The translations under genes were made by a program, and so were the position numbers. A stretch of 64,000 nucleotides of DNA from Pempheris klunzingeri (taxonomy: Eukaryota > Chordata > Actinopteri > Acropomatiformes > Pempheridae): assembly GCF_042242105.1 (NCBI RefSeq), contig NC_092014.1:8493374-8557373 (forward strand). Reading direction: 5' to 3'. How positions within the stretch are numbered: position 1 is the stretch's first letter; the number at the start of each line of letters is the position of its first letter. Under the pieces are notes generated by a model. The model saw only the letters and a list, made by a program, of their open reading frames with translations, did not search any database and had not been told where the DNA came from. Shown here piece by piece: positions 47,305-58,799 of this stretch.

Positions 47305-49211
47305 TCAGGGGAAGGGCACTCTGGAGTGGAGAGGCAGGCAGCGTCTGTGTGGGCAGTGGTGTCTGTGGTATTTTCTCCTCATGTTCAGGAAATCTGAAAG
47401 AAATCAGCGGCTTAATATTAATATTCAGATTAGAGCTACTCCAAACACAAGTGTGATTTTAGATGTAAAAGTCCTTGTAAGCAAGATTTATGTGTGCAGG
47501 TTGACCCCCGCATATCACCTGACAGGCCTAATTAATCCCACATGGAGGAGAGTAAGATTTTTCTGAGCTCTTGGCACCATAAAAGAAAAAAATAACATAT
47601 CTCTAGTCACCATTTTCCAGGTAAGCATAATTCTGAAACTAACAAAAACTAATTATGACCTAACTTCTCCTCTGTTGACCGCAGTAAAGCCTCTCTTAAG
47701 GGCTTTATTGTTTGGGCCCATTTACTAACAGCAGGGCGAACCCCTTCTAATAAACCGGCCCGCACAGACCTAACACATGATTATTTTTAAACGTCCCTAA
47801 TAAATCCACTTTGACTCCCGCAGTTCACGGACTGCCAGCCAAGCCCAGGAAGAGATAAAGTGCCAGATGACTTTATGACTCCCTCTTCCTCCCCCCTTCT
47901 CCCCTCTGAAAGAAACTGCTCCCCACGCCTGAAGGCACGTTTCTTTACACTTGGCACCGCTACTCCATGTCATGTTAATAAAGTGCGGGTATTTGCATCG
48001 CGTTTTAACACCGTGATTAACAAAAGCGCGCCGGAGCGCCTTCCAGCCGGGGACAAAGGGGCGCACCGGGGTCGCTGTGCCATTCCCGGCGGCGCTCCGC
48101 TCCTCTTCCTCCCTTCACCCTGTCCTCTCCTCCATCATCACATGAACCCAGTCACGACCTCAAGCCCAAAAGCCTCCCTGTGTAACCACCGCTGTTTGCC
48201 TCCGCAGCAGATAACCGCAAACCAGCTTGGATTTACGCAAAAAGCGCACCTGCTGCAACAGGCTGGAGCAGACGATGTCTCCTTCAGCACTTTTTCCTCA
48301 TGGAATTCCTTTGCATTAAAACCCAGGCTTATATAAACGAATATCAAAGTTAAAAATGTATTATTTAAACCCCAAAACAAAGCTCGAGTTAGTTATAGTA
48401 GTGCTGCGTTCAGGTCATTCTGGCAAAATGGGAATTCCAAGGTAATTAACCCAAACTTTTAGCTTTACTGTAGAATCAGGTCAATGGAATTTAACCCTAA
48501 ATTTTTTAATTAAAAAGGTTTTAGTTTTAGCCTATCATTTGGCATATTTGTTGCAGTGTGCATTGCAAAATGTAAAGGAACTCAATTTTAGCCCTTTTAT
48601 GTTAGCTATATCAATTTCCTTTGTGCCAACAAGTAACTCTATTTAATTTGTTCTTAGAAGTAACGGCAGCAAGGTTGGTTTTGCAGTAGTTTTACCACTG
48701 GCTGATGATAGGGGTAATTTTTTCACTAAGAGAGTCACGGTTTTCCCACATATAGTTTTCCCATTTACAAACTCTGTTATAAGTCCTGAACACGCCGTAA
48801 ATTGAACGGCTTCTTAAATTAGCTAACTAGCTCGCGGATGTATACAGACTAGCTACGTTACTTCCCGCCATGATGATTTATAAGGCGTTAATTTAATTTT
48901 TTTTTTTTAATTCCTAGTTAGCCTTGCTCACACTGCGTATTAACTAGCTCTGTTTAATCAGAGAGAGTTTAACTAATTAATGCACCGTCTCTATGGTTAC
49001 CTGCGTTTAACTAACGTTGCGCATTGATTTAGAACGCTGGTTGACCGGGACTACATTTGAGCAGACATGGCCGGTAGTACCAAACACCTGCCGGCGGGCG
49101 AGGAGGTGCGGACGGTAAACTAATGGGAAGTTTACCTGGTCTGACGGCGGAGACCGGCGCTACGACAGCGGCGAGCAGCAGGAGCAGGTAGAGCAGGTTG
49201 AAGATCTTCAT
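47305..49211 (-). CDS. apela: Apelin receptor early endogenous ligand (Elabela/Toddler) precursor, 54 residues
   Basis: Secreted peptide hormone for the apelin receptor, guiding mesendoderm migration and heart development in fish (established). Two coding exons on the minus strand: 49211-49136 and 47393-47305, joining through a split Asp codon (CCAG/GTAAAC donor, TTTCAG acceptor). The signal peptide is MKIFNLLYLLLLLAAVVAPV plus SA, followed by a 32-residue mature form beginning VRPDFLNMRRK and ending CPHRRCLPLHSRVPFP. The two Cys, the dibasic RR processing sites and the invariant CLPLHSRVPFP-like C-terminus are intact. The length of 54 equals human; zebrafish is 58. The stop codon sits one base before a GTAAGA donor, so a 3'UTR intron follows. 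Such short genes are often missed by ORF-length filters. Confidence 0.95.
47980..48125. other. GC/CpG-rich patch in apela intron 1
   Basis: Contains AAAAGCGCGCCGGAGCGCCT, GGGGCGCACCGGGGTCGC and CCCGGCGGCGCTCCGC, much richer in CpG than its surroundings. It could be an enhancer or an alternative promoter; no exon or start site is evident. The remainder of the intron (47394-49135) shows nothing firm apart from the weak repeat at 48404-48800. Confidence 0.35.
48404..48800. repeat. Possible MITE remnant in apela intron 1
   Basis: GTGCTGCGTTCAGGTCATTC at the left and AAGTCCTGAACACGCCGTAA at the right are partly inverted (GTTCAGG against CCTGAAC), with AT-rich filler. Weak evidence. Confidence 0.3.
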
Positions 49212-49500
49212 GGCGGGGCAGCGGCTGGCCTCTGTGGGGTTTAGTTAACGATAGTTTCCCAAGGAGCTGGAGGGTCCCTGTGGGTTTGAGCCGGCTGGTG
49301 ATGCTCCGTGTGGCTCAGGTCTCCTCCTCCTCTTTCTGCCACCTGAACAGTGAAGCACCGCTTTTCTCAGGATGATCAGTAGCTCCCTGAGGAATGTGTG
49401 TGTCCAAACTGTGTGTGTCCAGTGAGAGTGTGATTGTCTCTGTGTCTGAGAGCAAAGTGACAAAGGTGCCTTTGCCCCCACCTCCTTTATACAGCCTCAG
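49212..49500 (-). promoter_or_regulatory. apela: apela core promoter (TATA box) and 5'UTR
   Basis: On the minus strand GGCTGTATAAAGGAGG gives a TATAAA at 49491-49486. A start about 30 bases downstream, near 49455, would leave a 5'UTR of about 245 bases before the ATG at 49211. A TATA box suits a sharply regulated developmental gene. The start site is inferred. Confidence 0.55.
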
Positions 49501-49576
49501 AGGGAGGGGGGAGGTATGGTAGTGGGTGGGGGGGTGTAGCTCCCACATAGCCCCCACCTCACCCCCTCACACACAC

Positions 49577-49608
49577 ACATGCACACACACACACACACAC
49601 ACACACAC
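49577..49608. repeat. (CA)n microsatellite
   Basis: About 16 CA units upstream of the apela promoter. Confidence 0.85.
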
Positions 49609-50019
49609 AGCATTGCACATATTGACCCCACATGTAGAGGGTAATTCAAATGACAGGAAGCCCCCTCCCTACCCTCCAAATGCCCCTTGAACACACACTC
49701 CTCTGCATGCTGCATTTTGTGCTTGTGTGTGTGTGAGTGTGCAACTATGAGTGTTTGAAATGTTTAAAGAGAGCAGCAGAAGCACGCAGGGTTGATTCAT
49801 CACTTTCCACATGAGAGCAAAGGTTTGAGAAGCTGTAGCAGGTTCTTCACGGGACCCTCCTCCCTCAGCTGTCCCCCTGCCCCCGCACTGACTGAGGAGG
49901 ACGCGCACATCTGGGGCGTCTTGGCAGTGGAGGGGGGTGTTTGCACCGAGCATTTTGGAAGCTGCGGTCCTGATTGAATGAAATCCAGAGATGCACTGGG
50001 CCAACAAATACCCCAAGAC

Positions 50020-50060
<41 letters not shown>

Positions 50061-50062
50061 AG
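50020..50062. repeat. (GTCT)n microsatellite
   Basis: About ten GTCT units with one interruption. Confidence 0.9.
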
Positions 50063-52019
50063 ATGTCTTCTACTGTCTCTGTCAGGCTGCGTGCACCGTC
50101 TGTGTTTGTAGGGGTGTCGCTAAATGGATAAAACTGTATTTTTTTGTATTTTATTCTTTAGCATGACTGTTCTTTGAGAACTGTTCCTTCCAGTTCAGCT
50201 CAGTTACTTAATTTCACGCATCAAACACTGTCACAAGTATTGAAAAGGCATTGAATGCTTGATCAGATTTGCCAACCTGGTTATTTATTCTTAAATCGTG
50301 AATTGATTTTCTTGTGTGATGATTCAGGTTATTTGTTCGTTTTTTTTAAATATCAGCCAAAATGTATTGCAGTGTAAGTTGGCATCAAATGTGCTGTCAG
50401 ATTTATAACCTTGTTTACTTGTTATTGTAACAGAAAGTTCTCAATTAAAATGAGAATTTAGCAAGTTTAAGACTTTAAGATTTTGTTCAGGTGAAGTTGC
50501 ACAGCTGCTTAAACATTTGAGCAGTGTGACTTCTTTTCTAGTCCTTAAAAAAGCAGTACAGAAGCTCTGCTGTTGTATTTGTACTAGTATGGAAATATTC
50601 GAACAACTCGGGCCCTCCGTCTCATGCAGGTTGTCCCTCGGTGGTACACCAGGGGATTTTCCTGCAGCAGGTAACCCGGTTCACTTGGCATTAGCTTTGC
50701 AGTTGCTGGTGGCTCTTGCAAAGTGAGGGGACTCATTAGCGTGTCTGCTTACGGCCGTCTCTGTGGACTGAGACTCTCCATTCAGCACCCGGCTAATGAA
50801 TTAACACATTAAGATGAAATGTCAGCCATTACATGTGAATGAGGATTAGAGAAGCAGCAGGACACTAATGGACCGGGGGCTCAAAATAGTCACAGAGACT
50901 TTGAACAAGCATCTGGACCGTCAGCTCTCTTCAGCCCCCAAAAAATAGACAAAAGAGGCCAAAAAAACAATCTCTCAGTTTCTGGGTTTTTATAGTGGTG
51001 TGAGGATGTGTGCGTGTATGTGTCAGTGTCATTATGTCTTAAGAAATGTTGCCTTTATTGCTTTATGGTGTTTGCAAAAATGTTGCTTGAAATGACAGAG
51101 ATTCCTCATGGATTTGGCCAATGTATAAACTCACACACACACACACACACATTCATCCTGCTGCAAACACTCAGCTGAGGTATGTAGTTTGTTTCTGTGG
51201 CGAGCTGCACTTTGCATATCAGCTGCCATTGTCTTTTAAAAAACTTTTATTTTCCCTATTTGAATATGCTAATGCAGTCTCAATTGTCATTCAGAGCCAC
51301 CTGGTATCCACCGCATCCAACTGCTGCCAAATCTCAGTTTCTCTCCGTCTCTCTCTGTTTCTCTCCGTCTGCCCGTCAAAACAGAAACAAGTGAATCGAA
51401 CCGAATTCTCCCCACCAGGTTTTCTGTGTGACTGAGTCGAGCGTGTTGTAATATTTGCTCTTCCTGGGGATTATACGTCTTTACAGGGATTACCCAGCCT
51501 GCTCAAACACTCCCCTACGAGAGAGGCATGCACACACACACACACACACACACAGAGGGTAACCTCCTATTAAACTGCTTCAGTACCTTGGCAGAGCTGC
51601 ATTGCGTAGATGAACCTCGCTCCACTGTTAAAGGTTATTCTTTGGTGTGTGATAATTGGAGTTTGGTAATGAACCTCAGTGGTGTGTTGGCACCGACCAA
51701 CATGTGTCCACCTAATTGTTTACCCGACAAAATCATGACCATAACAACCAAAGGTGAAGTCTTAAGATGTCCTTTGTTCCATCAACAGTCCATAACTTGA
51801 AATATATTCTGTTTATAATGAAAAAAGAAAATATCCTCTCATTGGAAAAGCTGGAGTTTTTGCTTCATAAATGACTTAAATGGCTAACTAACTGTAAACA
51901 CTGATGCATTTTCTTTTGAATGTCTAATAGTTTCTGTTTGTTTGCCAACCGAACTGTTTCTGTTGTGCTGACATTGACTGTCTTCATAGAGTAAAAAAGC
52001 ATTTGTTTTGTTATTGGTG
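50063..52019. other. Intergenic, nothing recognised
   Basis: Spacer between apela and smim31. Short (CA)n at 51133-51152 and 51532-51554. The ORFs show no conserved features. Confidence 0.45.
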
Positions 52020-52325
52020 CTAGAGCTGAAACAATTGATCATTTAATCACTTAGTCAGGCAACAAAAACATTTTTTTTCATTTAAATAACTCCTAGAGCA
52101 GAAAATCTGAAGTCTAAACTCATTTGATCCAACTACAGAAATGTGAATTTTACTGTTTGTTATCTCTGGCTTACATCATTATACATTTGGGTTTTGAACA
52201 AAAGTCACACTGGTAAAAAGGCATTTTAGAAAATTTTTACAGACATATTTAGAGAACAATTAATCGAGACAATAATCTCTGCATTGGTAGGTAATTGAAA
52301 TAATCATCATTTGCGATCCTAATCA
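52020..52325 (+). repeat. MITE-like dispersed repeat (ATTAATC family), near full length
   Basis: It starts TAGAGCTGAAACAATTGATC and ends AATCATCATTTGCGATCCTA, weak inverted termini of the AGGGCTGCAACTAA type, with AATTAATCGAGACAATAATC inside. About 300 bases. The following 52326-53220 shows nothing I can name. Confidence 0.55.
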
Positions 52326-53227
52326 ATACCAAACCTGAGGTGTTGTATCAGTACCACCGACTTTTATATCATAGCCAGCCCATGTACTGATCTGTTGAAC
52401 TCAACTTGCAGTGTGCACAAAATTACTGGTGGGTGACACTCAGTAATCAGAATATTAGACGAGAAATTGATAATCTGCTGTATGTAACAAATCAATTCAA
52501 AATGTGCCTTAATGATCATCAAGTTAAACATCAGGTTACAAGTAGAATAGTGTCGATGATCCCACTTTCCTCTGCAGTTTGCTGCTTTTCTTTCACAGTT
52601 ATGTTTAGTGAATTTCACAGTTTACACAAATTTGCAAAAAGAATACCGTTCCCACCCCACAACAAACATCCCCTACCCCCTGCTGTCACTCTGGGAAGTT
52701 GAACTTATATATAGAAGAACATAAAACATGGTTTAGATGTATCAAGGTTCACATAATAAAAGACTATAGTAATACAAGGCACTTTGAAACAGAGGAATGA
52801 AAAGATTTTGAGTTATAATGAGAGGTCAAGGAGAAGCAGCACGTCCAGACCCAAGATGTGTGTCAAGGGTCAAAACAGGATAATTCTTTGTTTATTCCTG
52901 TAGTTGAGTGGAGGGTCCATTGAAGAATGTCAAAAACAATCTCCAAATGTTTTTCTTGTTTTTCAGAGTAAATCAGATTTTTTTCTTCCGGTTAGACCCC
53001 ACATCCCTAATCCAGCCTCCTTCCACCTCAGAAGTACCAGGTGTCGTGCCAAGAGGGTAGTAAAGACAGCGACTTTATGGCCCCTCGCAGGTAACTGTTT
53101 CCCTTCAAATTCCAAACAGTGACATGAGAGGGTTTGGATCACTTTTAACTGTTAAGACTAAAGAGAAAATAGCAAGTTTGGGCAGAGCCAGAACATGTGA
53201 ATCAGTGTTGTATTCGCAGACTTAAGC

Positions 53228-54030
53228 TCACTGGCCACTTCATTAGGTAGTCAGGTAACCTAATAAAGTTGCCGATGTGATCTGCTGTTGTAACCCATCT
53301 GCTTCAAAGCTTGCCGTGTTGTACATTCAGAGATGCTCTTCCTCAGTTGTACCAAGTTGTTCTTTAAGTCGCTGTTGCCTTTCTATCAGCCCTGAGCCAC
53401 TCTGGCCATCCTCCTCAGAGGCGTGAAAATCCCAGAAGACCAGCAGTTTCTGAAATACTCAGACCAGTACGAACAACCATGCCACGTTCAATGTCTCTTA
53501 AAGGTTCCATGTACGTGACCCCTTCCCTACGCCAGGGCTGCGTCTTTAATTTTTTCTCATTCTGTACACAACTGCTGACTGAGAACCTCTCTTAGCTTTT
53601 GTGCTATTGTGTTAGTTCAGTATCTTAGCTGAGTCTGTCACTGGGCAGCAGCTCTGACTCATCTTTTTGGTTCAGTTTGACTGTGCTACAGGTTCACAGA
53701 TTCACGTGCACTACCATGCACGCAAGGGCCTATGGGAGACCAAAACAAAGGACAAAGGAGTTAACAACACACACAGTCAGTGTGAATTCATCCTCTGCTC
53801 AGGTCCACTGTATATTTACATAGCAAACAGTTGCTTAATGCTATATTAATGCTCCGAATGTTGTCCCCTTTAAATTAACTTTCTTTTACGTTCTGATGCT
53901 CAGTTACAACTGCAGCAGATTGTCTTGATCAAGTCTTCATTCCTAAAAGCATTGAATTGCTGCCATGTGATTGGCTGATTACATTTTTATGTGAACAAGC
54001 AGTTGTGCACCTAATGAAGGTGTTGGTCCA
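53228..54030. mobile_element. Teleost MITE-like element (CTGGCCACTTCATTAGGT termini) split by an insertion
   Basis: Left end ACTGGCCACTTCATTAGGTA; right end CACCTAATGAAGGTGTTGGT, its imperfect inverse. Between them the standard interior of this common fish repeat is present in order (CATTCAGAGATGCTCTTC, CTGAGCCACTCTGGCCATCC, GAAAATCCCAGAAGACCAGC, then CTGCCATGTGATTGGCTGAT). About 380 bases at roughly 53490-53870 do not belong to that pattern and look like a later insertion. Confidence 0.65.
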
Positions 54031-54290
54031 TCCATCTCATTCAGGGTTAATCTGTGGGTATGTTTTAGCTTGTTTAAATCTGGAGAGATGTACCACCTTA
54101 AATTGAATCAGGGCGTGTGTGTCAATCACGCATACAGGAGGAGTGACCTCTTTCCAAATATTAGCCCACATTCCCTCATCGATTGCTATGTGAAGGTCTT
54201 GTTCCCATGCGGATCTAAATCGAGACAAAGAAGAACAGTCTAATGTGGAGATTAGCCCAAGTTCACATGAAATTGCACACTTGTCTGTTG

Positions 54291-54608
54291 TCTGTTGTCT
54301 CTCTCTTTGTCTCTCTCTCTCTGTCCAACCTCCACCCAACGCGGACCCCAACAGAAGCCGCTCACATTGAGCCTGGGTCTGTTCGAGGTTTCTTCCTGTT
54401 AAAGGGGAGTTTTTCCTGCCACTGTTGCTCAATATAATATCTGATGCTTGCTCATGTGGGAATTCTTGAATCCTTAATTTTGAATTCATGAATCGTTGGG
54501 TCTCTCTCTAATTAAAGAGTTTGGTCTAGACCTGCTCTTCATGTAAACTTCTTGAGATAATGCTGTTGTGAATTGGCGCTATATAAATAAAGATTGATTG
54601 ATTGATTG
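54291..54608 (+). repeat. LINE 3' tail, copy 1, ending in (GATT)n
   Basis: ACCTCCACCCAACGCGGACC, AGCCTGGGTCTGTTCGAGGT, TTTCTTCCTGTTAAAGGGGA and ATTGGCGCTATATAAATAAA, ending in GATTGATTGATTG. Nearly the same sequence occurs in the same orientation at 57058-57388. It is a familiar 3' end of an L2-like fish retrotransposon. Confidence 0.8.
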
Positions 54609-55249
54609 TCTCTTTAATTAAAAGATGTACTGGTATCAGTCATTTTGTTTGAGGGTTTATTGGTAAATAGCACCCTTAATATCCTGCCTAATCTGCTTGG
54701 GGATTTCACAGGTATTTTGGATGAGTGTGTAAGTCAGGAAAGAATTGGACTGCAGATCTGCTGTTATTGCCACTGTTAAAGTAGTCATGGCCCTCGTAGT
54801 AGCTGTGATCTTTACGACCACAGAGGAAGCTTCAGCCTCTCCTCCCCTCCTGAATTTTCACTTTCTTCTTCCTCTCCCATCATCTCCTGACCAGGTCCCA
54901 CAGATAAAGAACTGCCCCTCTGATAAAACAGGTTGAGAGGAACAGTGCGTCATAAAATGACACTGTTTATTTTCCGCTGAGACAAACATTGCATTGTATG
55001 ATATGCTTACTATGGTCAGATCCAGATAGGGGACAAATTAATGGACAATCACACCATGAAGTCTCTGTCAGGTGTTGCTCGATGTCTTGTATACCTGGTC
55101 TGGTTGTATTAGACCTTTGTGGTCAAATACTGATTAGTGCTGTATTGATATATTAGAATTTTATACAGGTTTTGCATCAATGTGATGAAGTAATCAGGTA
55201 TTAAATTCACTTTATTAACGTACGTGCCCGGTCCAAACACTCTTTAACA
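54609..55249. other. Intergenic, nothing recognised
   Basis: No repeat family or exon I can support. Confidence 0.4.
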
Positions 55250-55550
55250 GTTTCTTAATCGATTTTCTGGGAAATTTCCAAGACACCCCGTCACTCGTCA
55301 AGAGCTGAAAATATTAGTCGACCACCAATAAAATAATCGGCAATTTTTGTATTAATTCATTAGTCATTTGAGTTATTTCACGAGCAAACGTGAAATATTT
55401 GCTGGTTGCAGCTTCTCAGATAAAAACATTTTCTTTGTATTGTACAATAGGGTATAGAGAATCTGTGTCGCAAGTCAAAAAGTTTAGCGACAGACTAAAG
55501 ATAAAGATAACTAAAGATGAAAATAATTGTTAGCTGCAGCCCTAATTCAG
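55250..55550 (-). repeat. MITE-like dispersed repeat (ATTAATC family)
   Basis: CAGTTTCTTAATCGATTTTC, AGTCGACCACCAATAAAATA, TGCTGGTTGCAGCTTCTCAG and a right end TTGTTAGCTGCAGCCCTAAT, the reverse of the AGGGCTGCAGCTAA terminus. Confidence 0.6.
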
Positions 55551-57057
55551 ATTGTGATATTAAATCATGTATACCATGATAGAGGATTTTATCTGTATCA
55601 CCCACCCATCATTTTCATAAACATCAGACCTTTCATTCACCCTGTATGCGCTTAATCGAAGCATCTGCGTTTGTTTATTTAAGTTTCTCCTTTAATTTGT
55701 CAATTGTTTTTAAAGGAAAGCTTGTGATTCTGTCTTTAAAGCGTGTGTTTGTGGCCATGTTGGACCTATTTGTGGCGATGTTTCTTTTTGTAAGGAGATA
55801 TTACAGTGTTGACCATAGTTTCCCTTAAATATTCACTCATTTAAGTGGATACAGAGGAGTGAAGTGAAGGTGATAGATTGAGTAGCAGAGATGTCATGTG
55901 CCGTAATGTCTGATTTTTTTTGGGGTGTAGTCCACTGTATGTGTGTGTGTGTGTGTGTTGATTGTGGTCTGATAAGTCAGTTCGTTGTCCATCGTTAGAG
56001 TGATAGTGGCTCTGTTGTCATGCCACAAGGTCGTCAGTGTTAATGAGGGCTGCAGCCAGCCAGACCTTAATTACTCTTAAGACCCTTTATCTCCAATTGG
56101 TCAATACAGACCCCAATGGACGGACATACACATATGAACAGCAGTGAACGGCCAATACACACCCAAACAGTATGGACCATCAGGACACACACAACACAAA
56201 TGAGCCGGGCGTTTTTTCCCTCTTCTCCTGCACTCTGTGAAGAAAAAGATCTCATGACGGTTGATTAACTTCGTCTTTATGCCGAAGCGCCCCCCTCCCC
56301 TCTGCACCGGCAACTAGACGGCTGACTGCGGAGGAGTGACGGAGGGCTCAGGGGTCAGGGGGCAAACTCAACAGGGAGCAGCCTCTAACCCCCCCAGGAT
56401 GTCACCGCAATAGGGCTTCAGGGGCCAAAAGTCACTTGGTTTGTTAAATCCTAACCCAGACACAGTGGCTTCTGGACACACAAACCCAGCGTCCATTCTG
56501 CGGTTTCATTTTTAAAGCACAGTACGGATCCTTCTTGTTTTCTGGCCGTGCACATCAGTAGATACTAATACACAAAGAATTTAGAGAAAGGGATGACATT
56601 TCTGCTTTTTCTCAGTTGGTTCAATCCGGGTCCTTTTAATGTTGATGTGATACTTTATGAAAACTGCAGATGGGGCTGAAGAACAAGCACTTCATTTCGA
56701 TAGAGCTTGTTGACCTTTTTGACTCTTTCTGACACATTGCTTACTTGATTGCTGCATGAAGCGAGTGCGATATATTTCTGCTTATGATTCAGATTTTCTT
56801 ACTACTATTTTTCCTACTAATATTTGTTTTTTAAGCTTTGTATCAGCTGATTGTCAGTCTGTTTTATAAGAGTCACACCCACAGATGTCTCAGTAACGCT
56901 GAGCAAATTATTAACTAATTAAACAAATTATTTGTGAATACTGACTACTGATCGTCGGCCACTCGTCATGTTTTTCAATAATATTATACTGCTAATCTTT
57001 TAGTCACACTCCTATTGTTAGTGCTATAGTCACTGCTAGTACGTTGGTTGCTGTTTG
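55551..57057. other. Intergenic, nothing firm
   Basis: A short (GT)n at about 55938-55959. A C-rich/G-rich patch at 56285-56410 (GCGCCCCCCTCCCCTCTGC). No gene is supported. Confidence 0.4.
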
Positions 57058-57356
57058 TGTTGTCTCTCTGTCTCTCTCTCTGTCTCTCTCTCTCTGTCCA
57101 ACCTCCACCCAATGCGGACCCCTACAGAAGCCGCCCACATTGAGCCTGGGTCTGTTCGAGGTTTCTTCCTGTTAAAGGGGAGTTTTTCCTTGCCACTGTT
57201 GCTCAATATAATATCTGATGCTTGCTCATGTGGGAATTCTTGAATCTTTAATTTTGAATTCCTGAATCGTTGGGTCTCTCTCTAATTAAAGAGTTTGGTC
57301 CAGACCTGCTCTTTATGTAAAGCGTCTTGAGATAACGCTGTTGTGAATTGGCGCTA

Positions 57357-57388
<32 letters not shown>
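57058..57388 (+). repeat. LINE 3' tail, copy 2, ending in (GATT)n
   Basis: Same sequence and orientation as 54291-54608, differing by scattered substitutions, and ending in four to five GATT units. Confidence 0.8.
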
Positions 57389-57959
57389 TACTGACTTCAT
57401 TTCAACTTCATTTGATATTTTGTGATTGTTGGATCAACCCATCATACTCTAAAGTGATTTGAGTTGAGCTTGTCTGGTCTTTTGTTTTGAGCATGAAAAT
57501 GACACAGTCCAGCAGTTATTTTAAACATGGCAGAGGACAGAGATGGGACCAGTGTCAGGGGTCTGCTGGTTCCAGCAAAAGAGGCAGGATTTGTCTGCAT
57601 CCTCGGAGGAAACATTACCTAAGCAGCTGTGTAAATCAGGGCTTCACTCTGTGTTGGTTGTGAAGCTCTCAACCACAAAATAACAGTCGAAAGTGAGAAA
57701 AAGATTTTTAATTTTAGCTTTTGCATTACTGAAGACATCTTCACAGATTCACCCAAAGTCCAAATTAATGAAGTTAAAAAGGACAAAAACTGGATTTCGA
57801 GATCACCCACACAACAAATTTGAATGCCATGATATTTGGTACATATGTAACTCTTCCCATAATTGAATTCCACATGTCGGCAATTTTGACTTTCTATCCG
57901 AAAACGTTTTCCATATTTGTGTGTAAGATGGTACTGAGTGGTTCAGATGGAGAATGCAT

Positions 57960-58137
57960 CATGTTTATTGTTGTTTAATTACGGGGAAAACTGAACACTA
58001 CATGTCAAATTGACAGTCTTTAGGTAAAAGAATAAATAAAATGTTTTCAGTTCATTTTCAGGCATTTGTGAGACTTTCACAGTACAGTGAAAACCCTGCA
58101 GAACACTAGATGAAGAGAAAGATCTCTCGCTTTTTCT
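57960..58137 (-). other. smim31: smim31-like 3'UTR with poly(A) signal
   Basis: On the minus strand AATAAA lies at 57969-57964, about 170 bases after the stop codon. 57389-57959 beyond it shows nothing recognisable. Confidence 0.55.
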
Positions 58138-58678
58138 TTATGGTTTCTGTCCAGCTTGCTTGGTGATCACTCTCTGCTTTCTGTGAAATGGTGACTTATT
58201 TGTGGCGTAGGCTCCATCTTCTGTAAGAGAACAAACCAAGATGGGCATTATTTCAATTCAAAGTATTTAAGATATGCATTTGTATTTTGCTGGACAGAGT
58301 GAGCTTCTATTTGGGTATCTGAAATTCTCTTGTAAATAATGTAATTTTCTTCTAAAATAAGACACATTTTTATCTGCAGCTTTAAACTTTTGAAATAAAC
58401 ATTACCCGTGTTTACATTACAACATTTACTTGTGTTTTAATTAAATACATTTTCCCACACTAGTGTATTTTGATTGGATGACAAAGTATTTGTAATTTGT
58501 AACAAGATATTTTCTGATGTACTTGTGCCCATCTCTCTGTGTTTGACAGCAGCGGGGAGTGTGTACCTGGACGTTCTGCTTGTGGTTGGATGCAGACTGA
58601 AGCCAAGGTGAAGAGTGAGACGATGACGAAGGCAACGATGATGAAGGTCAGCTCAAAGCCAGAGAACGGCAGTTCCAT
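58138..58678 (-). CDS. smim31: Small integral membrane protein 31-like, 64 residues
   Basis: Two minus-strand exons: 58678-58567 and 58220-58138, spliced through CCAG/GTACAC and TCTCTTACAG in phase 1. It begins MELPFSGFELTFIIVAFVIV, then SLFTLASVCIQPQAERP, then a basic tail from EDGAYATNKSPFHRKQRV to TKQAGQKP-stop. A single transmembrane helix spans about residues 8-30, with a short acidic-to-neutral N-terminus and a lysine/arginine-rich C-terminus. Human SMIM31, as I recall it, starts MELPYTN, carries SLFTLAS at the same place, has a charged tail, and lies near APELA on chromosome 4, so position and sequence agree. Function unknown. The ATG directly follows a GTGTAG acceptor-like word, so a 5' non-coding exon is likely. 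Confidence 0.8.
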
Positions 58679-58799
58679 CTACACACCTACCCAACACACA
58701 GAGCACGCCATTACATGATGTAACATCTTCACGTGAAGAACAAAATCCATGGAAATCATTCACTGTGGTCTTACCATGTTGTTATTTTCTACAAGAGAT

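Noticed and set aside
47860..48336. A 158-codon plus-strand ORF in apela intron 1.
   Set aside because: Low-complexity, GC-driven composition, no recognisable domain, no splice partners, and it lies inside an intron of a confident gene on the other strand.
54037..54489. A 150-codon minus-strand ORF.
   Set aside because: Half of it is the reverse of the repeated LINE tail (54291-54608); no conserved features.
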